Shown: in pieces, positions 37,249 to 47,871 of the stretch
Numbering within the stretch: position 1 is the first letter of the stretch
Layout of the letters: each line of letters begins with the position of its first letter
DNA from: Neoconidiobolus thromboides FSU 785
Taxonomy: Eukaryota; Entomophthoromycota; Entomophthoromycetes; Entomophthorales; Neoconidiobolaceae
Length of the DNA stretch: 64,000 bases
Reading direction: 5' to 3'
NCBI GenBank assembly: GCA_025603075.1
Contig: MU626265.1
Coordinates: 1-64,000 of the forward strand
Notes under the pieces: model-generated
What the model was told of the DNA's origin: nothing
The model's input: only the letters and a program-made list of their open reading frames with translations
Database searches by the model: none
Position numbers and translations under genes: made by a program

Positions 37249-38689
37249 TTTATATAACTAATAATAACACAGTTTAGTAACTTTTTATTTTTATTTTTGA
37301 AAGTAGGATGATGGTTAAAGATAAATAGAATGAAATAAAAGTTTGGATTATGACTTTTTTTAGCTTTTATAGTATTGAGGTCAAGCATAAACTTATGCAT
37401 TTTGTTTCATCATAAATTCTTTGATTGGATTTAGCAACATGTTTAAAATAAGTATATTAAATTGTTGATATTTGTTAAATTAGATATAAACTATCAAATA
37501 ACGTATGTTTTGTTACCTTTTATGATATAAATTAAATAAATCGAATTATATGTTAGTTAGAATCTCTCTACTTTAAGCCATATTTATATCCCCATACTTG
37601 ATGATTTTAATCTTTATCAATTTCTTAAATCTTCAATTAAAATATATGTGACTATTTTGATTAGATAACAAGATGAAAATAATCTAATCAAGTAGAAATT
37701 ATATTTGACATTTGATAAATAAACTTAGGATAGCAGTCACGCTATTGTTTAAGGTGGTTAAGCATGAACATTATTGGCCCAAGTTGTTATAAATTAAATC
37801 ACATTTTAAAGTTAAAGTAAAAAAATTATTTTATTCTAATTGCATAAATGTAAAAGACCCGAATTCATTTTAAGCAAAGTGGAGGAAAAAACTTTTCAAA
37901 TGACAAAGCTTATCAATAAATTATTTTTTGATTTCATTTGACATCATCAGGATATCTAGGAACTCTTACTAAAAAAGGCAAAATGGTATTTTAAATTTAA
38001 AATCATGTTGTGAACAATCTGTTACCTCTCTTTATCATTCATTTTATTTAATAATATTCTTATTCATTTTATTATCATAATGTTAAGAGTCACTATTATT
38101 CATAATGGAAAAGTTAACAGAAAAGTTAGTAAAATATTTTTTTGGATGTGACTTCCGTCGCTCATAGTTTTAAAAATCAAACCTTTAATTCCTTAAAAAA
38201 ACTAAGCCTCCTTATTTTTTATCAATTTTGATAAAGAATTGAAAGCGACAATAAGTATAAAGAAAATTTAAGTTTATAATGAGACTTATAAGAACTTACT
38301 TTGCTCTTCTAAACTTTCATGTCTATTTGTATATTAATTAATAATACCTAGTAAAATAAACCATTATATAGTCCGTTCTTAGCATGTTCTGGTTTGGTTT
38401 TAAATGCTAGTCTTATTTTTATCAAACTGATAAGAGATTATTCTATTTTTGAAGAAAGATAAGAAAATGTATCTGAAAATGTATCTAAAAATGTCATGGT
38501 CTATATAAAATTTATTTAATACAAAATCAAATGATGAATATTTTGTAAATACTACTATACGATAAGCTTTAGAATTTCATGTGGGTTTAACAATTGTTAT
38601 AAATTATTTAAAGTAAGCTTACTTTAATATTTTTACAATAATTTATAACAAGGCATTTAAACAAATTTCAACTAGAAATGTCACTATTA
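37249..38689. other. Intergenic, 5' flank of GLT1, nothing recognised
   Basis: About 1.4 kb of AT-rich DNA upstream of the GLT1 start. The GLT1 promoter presumably lies in the first few hundred bases. No GATA cluster or repeat was judged convincing. Confidence 0.4.
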
Positions 38690-40010
38690 AAAGCTTTACT
38701 ATCTTCAAAACGGATTTTAATAACGAAGTGAATTTTAAGTATACTTTGTAAAGTAATAGCTGATAATAGGCATTTTCTTGAATATTTTTGTCAAATTCCT
38801 GGGTTGACTAACTTACATATATTTATAACGTTGTCATACTCATTGTAGTAATAACCTTTAGAGGTTAGCTCATGGAGTTGGGATGATAAGTGTATTATGG
38901 AATCTAATAGTACGATTTAATTCTATTTAGGACAAAATGATCGTGATTTTTGTACGAAAAGCAGAGGACAATATTACTCTATAATTTCCAAGTTCATAGG
39001 CTTGAGATTAAATAAATAATTTGTACTTTTTGAATTCTTTTAGGGCACCTTGGATCAATTCATTAATTTTTTTACTAGACTATTTTTGTAAGTATCTTAT
39101 CCATAAATAAAAGACAAAATTTTAAACAAAGAAACACGTCCCCATATATATTTCACTTTAACCAAGTTGTTACTCTACCATAAGAAGATCGGAAGCCATA
39201 TTTTAATGTTGGTTTTAATTCACTGCCATCAATAAATGGATAAATATCCTACACAGTTACAATACCATTTTTCGATTCTCTTACTTTTTTAGAAATATAT
39301 ATTAATATTTCATTTATGTTTAAATTGTACACATTGAATTAATTTCACTCAAATTTTCATCACTAAACTTTGTATAACCACAAAAAAAATCAACAATTTC
39401 CTACAAATTTTCTTTCTATATTGTATAGCTTTTATTTGAAGCATTTACTTGATTTCTGTTTACTCTTCTCATTCTAGTCAGACAATCTATATACATAAAG
39501 GTACCTACATTTGATAACTGAAAAAACATTATGAAATAAATAATATAATACCAATAATATTCAACAATCAAGAGTGTCTTAATTCATCATTTCATAATTG
39601 ATTAGAATTATTAGATTTATAACCAAAAGGTATACTGAGCTCATTATCTAGACATCTAAAGATTTTATTAAATATTTGGAGTACCATCAACTTTAATGAA
39701 GATCTATTACTACTTTTTAGTATAGTTTTCAAGCGTCTTTTGGCTAGCTAAAAGTCTTCAGGGTCAATCTTATTACAATATATTTTTATGAAGTAATTAA
39801 AGAGTTAACTTGGCTCTACTCTATTTATTGTTACTGATGGCATAATTAATTTGTTTGAGGAACTACTAGTAACAAACAAAAAGGAGTTAGATTGAGCTCT
39901 ATTACATTTTAACAGTTTATTGAATCTTAATACTTCATACTCAATTTGTTCTAGAAAATTATCTTTCCCTTTTTGAATAATTAGCTTTTCTCCTTTTCTT
40001 CTTTCCATCA
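38690..40010 (-). pseudogene. Decayed copy C of the second MHR-like family
   Basis: Reverse-strand fragments in the same order as copies A and B: an open 68-codon start (39805-40011) MMERRKGEKLIIQKGKDNF, matching MRRRKSGELVIQKEKEPF of copy B; LFNYFIKIYCNKIDPEDF; KSSNRSSLKLMVLQIFNKI; CLDNELSIPFGYKSNNSNQL; and near 38.85 kb SQLHELTSKGYYYNEYDNVI with INICKLVNP, matching RLPSKNYLYKI and INIWKVIDS of copy A. Stops and shifts separate the pieces. A 27-bp MITE right-end fragment lies inside at 39121. Confidence 0.58.
39121..39147 (+). mobile_element. MITE fragment (right end only)
   Basis: TTTAAACAAAGAAACACG followed by TCCCCATAT matches the right terminus of the element; the remainder of the copy is not detectable. 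Confidence 0.45.
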
Positions 40011-40116
40011 AATGGGAATGTCTTTTTTGGCTCCATGACTTTTTCCATTTTTCAAGTGCTACTTAAGCCGAAAATTTGTTGTTAAAATCCTTAAACACAA
40101 AAATAAATCCCTATAT
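40010..40116 (+). mobile_element. MITE copy 8
   Basis: Ends AAATGGGAATG and AAATCCCTATAT. The left end abuts the 5' end of pseudogene copy C. Confidence 0.8.
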
Positions 40117-40304
40117 GTTTAATATATAATACCCTCTTTGCTTTTTGGAATACAAATATCATACATTTCAATCAATTCCCTATCAAGCGCTACCTGGTTT
40201 CATGAGGAAGATTATTAATGTCGTGGAATAATTTGCTAACCACAAACTCTGAAGAATCTATTTGTTTTCCTCCATTCGTTCGATAAAACAATCTCAGTTA
40301 TTAT

Positions 40305-40391
40305 ATATGGATATGTTTGAAGTTTTAATGACAGCTATTTGAGCGGAAAGGCCATTGGTAAAATTCTTAACAAAAAAATGCATTTACATAT
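40305..40391 (+). mobile_element. MITE copy 9, internally deleted
   Basis: About 87 bp: the left TIR ATATGGATATG is present, the TTCATTA...AAGCGC core is shortened, and the right half is intact. Its right terminal ATAT is shared with the left end of copy 10. Confidence 0.75.
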
Positions 40392-40493
40392 GGGGATGTT
40401 TTTTTGACTTCATTACTTTTTCCATTTTTTAAGCGCCATTTGAGTGGGAAAGCTATTAATAAAATTTTTAAACACAAAAATACACCCCCATAT
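40388..40493 (+). mobile_element. MITE copy 10, fused to copy 9
   Basis: Full length, ends ATATGGGGATG and CACCCCCATAT. It is in tandem with copy 9, with a single TA at the junction. Confidence 0.85.
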
Positions 40494-41126
40494 TCTAACA
40501 AAAAATAAAGGTTGAATAAAACTAAAATATTTATGAGAATCAATAATTATTAAAAATCAGATTTTTATATATAATCCACTCGACACACAATTTGTTGATT
40601 TGATTTGTTTGATTTATAGCTATAATCATGTAACATTTATGTTTTTTCATTCAGGCTTTGCTTAAAGTGTAAACAATGCGATATCGAGAATCAGCACTTT
40701 AGTAACCAGATTAATTCCATTAATCAATATAGGATATCATTTAACTTTTAATAACTCTTTAAGATATATTATTGCTATGATCTAGTTTGTAAATCCATTT
40801 TTATTTAAGCTATGAGCTAAAATACTGGATCCCTTCACTTTTCGATAATATTTTTTAAAAGTAACATAATGTTGGTAAACAAGCTGATTTTTTCAAGTAG
40901 CCTTAGTTGCCTTAAATTTCTCATCAAGATGAAACTTTACGATACTTTTAAATATACTATATAAGAATGTTATTTTATTAGGATTTCGTATTTTCTATAT
41001 AACATAAAGCTTAAGAAACTATCACTTGAGTTTTAAACAAAAAGTATAATTATTTTTATTTATTTAAATCAGAGCAAAGTTTTTTTTGGTTTTACATGTA
41101 TTTAATAATTAGCTAATAATTTAATT
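40494..41126. other. Spacer inside the MITE cluster
   Basis: AT-rich, no gene recognised. Confidence 0.45.
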
Positions 41127-41232
41127 ATATGGGGATGTTTTTTTCTGTTTAAGAATTTTGTTAACAATTTTTCCACTCAAATAGTGTTTAAAAAAATGGA
41201 AAAATAATGAAATCAAAAAAACATCCCCGTAT
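41127..41232 (-). mobile_element. MITE copy 11
   Basis: Ends ATATGGGGATG and ACATCCCCGTAT, full length. First of three copies within 470 bp. Confidence 0.85.
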
Positions 41233-41313
41233 GATGATACATTTATTATAGAAATCAATAGTTTATGATTTATTATATAAAAAATAAAACTATTTAAAAA
41301 AAAAAGTATTACT

Positions 41314-41420
41314 ATTTGGGGCTGTTTTTTTTGGCTTCATTACTTTTTCTATCTTTTAAGCACTATTTGAATGGAGAATTTGTTAGTAAAATTCTTAAAC
41401 ATAAAAATACATCCCCATTT
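41314..41420 (+). mobile_element. MITE copy 12
   Basis: Ends ATTTGGGGCTG and ACATCCCCATTT, full length. Confidence 0.83.
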
Positions 41421-41488
41421 ATTTAAATTAAATTAATATTTTCCATTTTTATTTAAAATATTCAAAAAAAGTTTAAACCATTTTAAAT

Positions 41489-41594
41489 ATATGGGAGTGT
41501 TTTTTTGGCTTCATTATTTTTTCCATCTTTTAAGCGCTATTTGAGCGGAAAATTTGTTAGTAAAATTCTTAAACACAAAAATACATCCCCATAT
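41489..41594 (+). mobile_element. MITE copy 13
   Basis: Ends ATATGGGAGTG and ACATCCCCATAT. One of the best-preserved copies and close to the apparent consensus. Confidence 0.87.
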
Positions 41595-42363
41595 ACTATA
41601 AACAAACATTACAAATTTATTAAAATCAGATAGCGATATTAACATGCTTTTTAATAGTTTTATTTTTGTTGTGTTCACAATGTTAGTTTGCAATATTTCG
41701 AAAAAGTAATAAGGAAAACCTTTACTTTAATTATAACTAAATAAAGATTCTTTCATAAAATATTAGAGTTTTCACTAAATATTTCATATTGCTTATCTAT
41801 GTAACATCAATTAGTTTTATACTTAAAATAATAACTATTAAAGAACGATTTATTGTAAACTTTACAATTTGAATTATATTTCATTTAAATCATCATTGAT
41901 ATAGGAATAACAATAAGCATTAATATATCATGTTAGTTTAAACTTAGATCTTAAAACTCTTAATAAGATAAAATTTATAACAGATGTAAAATCAAGGGTA
42001 GAATTTAGGCTGTAATAATAATGTTTTCATAGTAAATAATAATCAAATAGTATTTTTATTATAGAAGTATAAACCCAGAGAGGCTAGAATGGAGAAATTC
42101 TCGGGGTATTGTTAGAACACTAAAGTCACCTCCCTAGAAAATTATCCTTATTAAACAAGGAATAGTAATTATAGATAAATTAAAAACCATAATTAGAAAT
42201 TCGCTTTAATTTAACCGTTTTATCTTTTACTTTAAACCATAACAGCCTTTAATTATTTTAATAAATTGATGAAAAAGCATTTATGAAACATGGAAAAATA
42301 GAACAATGTATTCTTAAAACTAATTAATATACATTTTTATTGAATTATACAGTTAATCGAAAA
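41595..42363. other. Intergenic, 3' flank of the ORF at 42364
   Basis: AT-rich; around 42080-42110 there is a small hairpin (GAGAAATTCTC) without recognisable family. Nothing else seen. Confidence 0.4.
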
Positions 42364-43014
42364 TTAATATAAAGAAATAGGAAGGTGACAAAATAAGTCT
42401 TTAGCAATGTCAAGGTAATAATAATTAGTGTAGCTTAATTTCTTTTCTTTTAGTAATAAAAGAACTTTCCTAGTCATATTTCTTATGCGATGTAAGTAGT
42501 TTGGTAATTCTTCGTTTAGTTTAATATTAGGGGTGTAATGTAAAACTAGAAGGGCCATGATTAAGAGAGGGAGCATATGGTATGGCTCGTTACTATTTTT
42601 CTTTAGAAAATCCAAATCATGAGTACATATTATGGTAGTTATGTTTGTGTTAGGGATCAAATAAAATTTGTTAATAAGCATTTGATCCAAGGGACTTGTT
42701 CCAGTATAAATATCATCTTTAGATTGATAATATTTCATGTATGGGTAGATATCTCCAAATACTCGACAAAAGTATATGAACAAAGCATTAGATTTCCCTA
42801 GCTCGCTATTGATTTCGTTGTAGTAACTTAAAAGGATGTTGTGTCGTCTCTGGAAGTCATTATAGAGCTCATTTGTATAATCATAGGCCGGGTTTTTGGT
42901 ATCGACTTCACTTACGCAAATAATTTTTTTATCTGGCCGGGCCCAATTATCACTATCCTCTTCTCTTTTATAAGCTGTATTTGCCTTGGGCTCTAAGGCA
43001 GTAGTAGTACTCAT
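42364..43014 (-). CDS. Hypothetical protein, 216 residues
   Basis: An intact frame from ATG at 43014 to TAA, without introns. It begins with a Ser/Thr/Ala-rich, charged N-terminus (MSTTTALEPKANTAYKREED) and continues as a mostly helical protein with hydrophobic stretches (LPLLIMALLVLHY) but no clear TM segment, signal peptide or Cys pattern. The C-terminal third (RIRNMTRKVLLLLKEKKL) resembles in style the Lys/Leu-rich C-terminal helix of the MHR proteins in this window, so it could be a relic or relative of that family's C-terminal half, but I see no landmark motif. Family unknown. Length and absence of stops make a real gene more likely than not. Confidence 0.5.
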   Translation of the reverse strand: MSTTTALEPKANTAYKREEDSDNWARPDKKIICVSEVDTKNPAYDYTNELYNDFQRRHNILLSYYNEINSELGKSNALFIYFCRVFGDIYPYMKYYQSKDDIYTGTSPLDQMLINKFYLIPNTNITTIICTHDLDFLKKNSNEPYHMLPLLIMALLVLHYTPNIKLNEELPNYLHRIRNMTRKVLLLLKEKKLSYTNYYYLDIAKDLFCHLPISLY

Positions 43015-45063
43015 ATAAATAAATAAAAAGTATAAAACAAAAGTTATAAAAAAGCGCTTTATATACCTGGGGTTGCCAATTCAATTATTTATATATTAAG
43101 AAAATCACATTTATAGCAGGATTTTTGTAGGCTAAATAGTTAAATTGGACAGGTTTACTATTTTTATTCGCACATAATTTGGCCTTCTAAGCAATATATT
43201 AATAAAAACTGTACTAAAATTCAATACAGAAGAAAGGGTAAATTGTCATACAACTCTGATTAAACTTACCTTAAATAGAGAGCAGCACTATATTAGTTCA
43301 GGTGTAAATCAAACTCGAATATTCAGATCAAAGCAACAGAAATATAACCTTATAGGAATAGAATTCAGATGTTGTAAAACCATACCAAATGGTATCAATT
43401 TAAGTTGATTCAAACCTTATTCTTTAACTAAATGTAAATAAAACTATTTGATGATGAAATAAACTTTGACTTAATTTATTAAATACATATTACTATTTGG
43501 GAGATTGAAGAGGCTTTTAGAGATAAAATCATCTTGAGCTTAATCTAAGATGTTTAATAGTATAAATAACAGCTAAAATTAAGCGTTACTATGATATAAA
43601 TACTAGAGGAATGTTTTAAAAGAACTGATTTGACCAAAATGGAAAGTGACGCTCAACCTTTTGCAAAAAATGATTAAATTTGACATTATTTGTACTATAT
43701 CGGTAATTAAAAGACAACCAATAAGCCTAAGGGGCAACCTTGTTTCTAAAAATGGGAATTTACGTGAATAATTTTAATGAATTGTTAAATTAAATTTAAA
43801 GAATTTTACTATTCAAACTATTTCTGGGATCATTAAACTAATAAACAAGTATAAAATAAATATAATAAACGGCTGTTGTTATTTTGAGCAATAGACAACA
43901 CTTATTAAGCTTTTATATTCATTTTCAAATAGTAAAGAAGTACATGAAGCGAATATAAATTATAAAAACTGATGTCTAGTAACTGCTTTATAAAATAAAG
44001 AATATATAAGTCTTCGCCTAAATTGCCAAAAGTATCATTTATCTCATGTTAATTTTGCAAAAAAATAGGCATGTTCATTTATGATCTAACTTATTGCTTT
44101 TATTTTCCCTATAACCATAGATATTCTGATTCCTTTAAAGGGGATTAATGAGCAAAAAATAATAATTAACTCAAATTTACTTTCTAAGGAGCCCGCGGTC
44201 TGGATGCACTGTAGGTGTTTTTCTTATAACTTCTCATTAAATAGAAATATTATTTTTTAAATCATATGATTTAAATATATTATCACGTACGTTAAATTGA
44301 TTAAAAAAGTGCCACTAAAGTAAATAAATTAAAAAGTATAGATACTTCTAAAAATAATTTAATAAGATAAAGCTCATGAAAAACTCCTTTTTGTAAGTAT
44401 TGTCAATAATACTTCATGTATTAAAGGCATTGCATCTTTGACTGAAAGTGTCTGGACTCTTTTTTAAATTTCTTAAAATTTATATAACAAACTTGATATC
44501 CATAAGAGTAAAATAAAATATTTTAAGTTCCTGTAATGATTTATTTACAACTGATGTTAAATAGATCCTTCCTTATCCTGGTTCTAAAATTAAATTTGAA
44601 ATAAAAAGAACTAATAAAGTAATATCCTAAACTCAAATTAATTAAAGCGTATATATTATAATGATAGATAAAAAAAATGAGTCATGGTATATATTTTAAA
44701 AAAATAAGTGAGTTTTTCGGTTTTTTCGTATGCTAAAAGTAACCTACTTTATTCAAATAATTGATAGACATTACAGAGCATTTACTATAACACATGGATT
44801 AACAAAACGCAAGAAAGGACTAAGACTTCAAAAGTAGTTTATTAATTGTGATTTAATATCGGTTAATAAGAAATAGGATTAATGCAAAAAACAAAAACAA
44901 ATCATCTGGTTCTTTTAATACATTAAAGTGATATATTTCATCCAGATTTAAAAAACTATATAAAATGCTTGATAAGTTTTTTTTTAGAAAGTTATGAAAA
45001 TTCCATAGCTGTTCAAAGCATTGTTTTAGAAACATTAGTTGATTGTATACGAATGCAATCTAT
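43015..45063. other. 2-kb intergenic region, no supported gene
   Basis: AT-rich with only short open stretches. A 60-codon reverse frame (44853-45035) has no recognisable motif. No repeat copies until 45064. Confidence 0.45.
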
Positions 45064-45165
45064 ATACAGGGATTTTTTTTTGGTTTCATCACTTTTTCCA
45101 TTTTTTAAGCGCTATTTGAGCGGAAAGATTGTTAGTAAAATCCTTAAAAAAATACACATTCATAT
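45064..45165 (+). mobile_element. MITE copy 14
   Basis: Well-kept core (TTTTTTAAGCGCTATTTGAG) with eroded ends (ATACAGGGATT left, TACACATTCATAT right). Confidence 0.75.
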
Positions 45166-46169
45166 CTTATAACCTAGATTTAGCTTTATAGAGATACGAT
45201 CGTGTAAATTATTCATTAAATTTAAGTAATAAATAAACCACATTACTTTTAAACAAAGATAATTGCTTTGAGTATATCTATCAGGGCTATATTATAAATA
45301 ATTTTAAAGCTATAATAACTCTTAAAGTTAAGAAGTAATAGTAGAATCTTTAAATAGTATATTAAATCTTTAATCACATTGACTTATACTAAAAAAACTT
45401 ACTATTGTATGGAGAAATGCTATAACAATTAGCTATTTGAATAAAATGAATTTTTTTACATTAGAGTATAAGCTCTATAAGCTAAAAGATAAATGTAAAC
45501 TAACAAATAATAAAATTCTATAAATTCTCTGTACCCAAAATTTTCATAATAACAAATTAATTTCTTAAATATCATGTTATCGAAAGTACATTTTGTAAAA
45601 AGCGAGTCCAAGTTTAAATTAATTTAAAAAAACTATATAAAACCGAGCCCTCTAATTTGTATCCCTTCTTTTTCAACCAATAACTTTTCTAACAATTATT
45701 ATTTAGATCTTATACAAATATAACAACTATAATTTATTTTAAAGCTAAAAGTAGATGTTTAAAAGATGCAATATCAGTTTTTTTATAGTTCGAGTAACAA
45801 ATCCTAAATACAGGACTTTCCATCTCTACTCTCAGGTGCAATAATTAAAACATCCTTTCTGAATCTTAGATATAATGCTCTTTTTTTCAGATAAAGTTAG
45901 TGCTTTATCAAACACAAAAGTACGTTTAAAAAATCAAGATGTTCAATCAGGTTCTTTATACCTTTGGTTACTTCCAACAATAAACCATTTGGGAGTCTGA
46001 CTCCTTTAAAATATTAAAAAAAATGCAGTGTTAAAATAATTATAAAAACTGTTTTAAAATTCAATATTTTTTAATCTGTATAATAATATATATAACAATA
46101 ATTGTCTTAAAGAATATTAAGGTACTGCAAATATAGCTCTACATATTTTTTACACATGGAAATAGGAAC
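45166..46169. other. Intergenic; weak coding-like remnant near 45.8-46.0 kb
   Basis: Between about 45780 and 46010 the reverse strand gives PKWFIVGSNQRYKEP, then RTFVFDKALTLSEKKSIISK, separated by stops. The composition is protein-like but unidentified, probably a dead exon of a gene no longer readable. The remainder is AT-rich. Confidence 0.3.
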
Positions 46170-47326
46170 TTAAAGAAGCTTCCAGTTAAGCTCAGCTCCT
46201 GCTCTAAATGGTACAACACCTCGCTCAATACCTTCATCATCATTATATGTAAATTGCTGAGGCACTTTCGATGGCTCTTTGACTAAAGTCAAAGCCTCTT
46301 CATTACCTACCTCAATTTTATAGAATGCAGCACCAAATTTTGAGGTAAAGTCCTTTAATCGATCAAGCATATTTAATCTTTCAAATTGAGTTGCTAAATA
46401 AGGTAATAAATAAGGGCTAGTAAAAACACCTGCTGCACAAGGATCTGAGCCTTCCTTACGGTGTCTAGGATGTGGTGCAGAATCTGAGCCTAAGAAAAAT
46501 CGAGGGTGACCTTCTCTAATAACTTCTTGTAAAGCTAAACGATCGTGAGGGTATTTGGCTACTGGTTTACAATAATGGTGTGCAGCCCCTGCCCAATCAT
46601 CAACAATTAATTCAAGATGATGAGCAGTGATAGTACACCCTACAGTATCACCTAATTTTTTAACAACTTCAACAGCTGCTTTGGTAGTAGCATGTTCAAG
46701 AACAATACGTAACTTTGGAAACTGGGCATGGAGTTTCTCAAGGTGTTGTAAAAAACGTTCTTCAGCATTTAAAATGCAGGTACCTTTTTCTGGATCACTT
46801 GGAATTTCACCATGGAGATTTAATACCATATCTACTTCTTCCATAGCTCTAAATACTGGGTAATATGTTTCATAAGACTCAATACCAGAATCGCTATTAG
46901 TTGTTACGCCTCTTGGATATGACTTTACTCCTTTTTTATGTAGATATTATTAGTGAATAGAATTGAAATATTAAATATAAAATAAGCAGTCAAATTATTA
47001 CCAGCTATACCAGCTTTAGCAGCCTTTTTGATTTCTTCCGGAGTAAGTTCAGGAGACAAATACAAAGACATCAAATAGTTAATACTAGGGTCAATCTTTA
47101 CAAGTTTTTGCTTGTAATCTAAAGCTTCTTGAGTATTTTTGATAGGTGGTTGTAAATTGGGCTATAAAAGATTATAAAAAGTATGTGACAATTTTAAAAT
47201 AACTACCATAACAAAAACAGTGCCTACACCACCGCCTGATAATAGCGGAGTAACAAGTTCCATTAGTTTGCCTTGACGAAGGTGTACATGTAAGTCATTT
47301 ACCTTTGGTAATAAAATTCGGTTCAT
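46170..47326 (-). CDS. URA4: Dihydroorotase, type II
   Basis: Third step of de novo pyrimidine synthesis: carbamoyl-aspartate to dihydroorotate, a cytosolic zinc amidohydrolase. Three exons: 47326-47207, 47161-47002, 46930-46170; introns of 45 and 71 nt; 346 residues, as for E. coli PyrC and fungal Ura4. Metal ligands are visible: HVHLRQG near residue 13 (two His), the Lys of GVKSYPRG (the carbamylated Lys in the family; its codon follows the intron-2 junction), NLHGE, VLEHATT and ITAHHL (His ligands), and the catalytic Asp in FLGSDSAPHPRHRKEG. GVFTSPYLLPYLATQFE follows as usual. All catalytic residues are present and frame lengths add up, so it should be functional. Confidence 0.95.
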
Positions 47327-47871
47327 TTTTTTAATTTGCTAAAAAACAGGGCTTACTTTGGTGACTTCCTTATATTCAAGCTCTGTCCAATGAAATCAAT
47401 TTGATTCAATACAATTTTAATATAATTTTTTTTGCAAAATTGTAAAATGCCTATGGATATGGATAGGGTAAAGTTAAAATAAAATAAATATGAAATTTAT
47501 TTCATGTTTATTTTAGATTTAAACATCATTTATTTAATTAACAATAGCACTAAGTGAGCATTAACCAAGCTTTATTTCTTTTAATTATGATTTATCTAAT
47601 TTACCAATACCAAATATTCAGGATAAATATTATAAATTAAATTTTATCCTTTCATCAGCATATTGTTAGTATTAAGTTAGACTACAGAGTTGTTCCTTTT
47701 GACACGGAAATGATGTTTCGAGCAATAAACTGTGTATATTTTGAATAACCGTTATAGCAGCAATTGGTATATTCTTTGATTATTTGATAATTCAAATAAA
47801 GGGAAAAAAGTATAATTTGGAATAGAAGCCATTCTAATATAAAGATACATTCGATTTAATGGAAATGAGCA
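47327..47871. other. Intergenic, upstream of URA4 and downstream of the 47872 gene
   Basis: About 545 bp, AT-rich. It holds the URA4 promoter by position, with no recognisable element. Confidence 0.4.

Noticed and set aside
37590-37600. TATATCCCCATAC, similar to a MITE right end
   Set aside because: No adjoining element sequence; too short to separate from chance.
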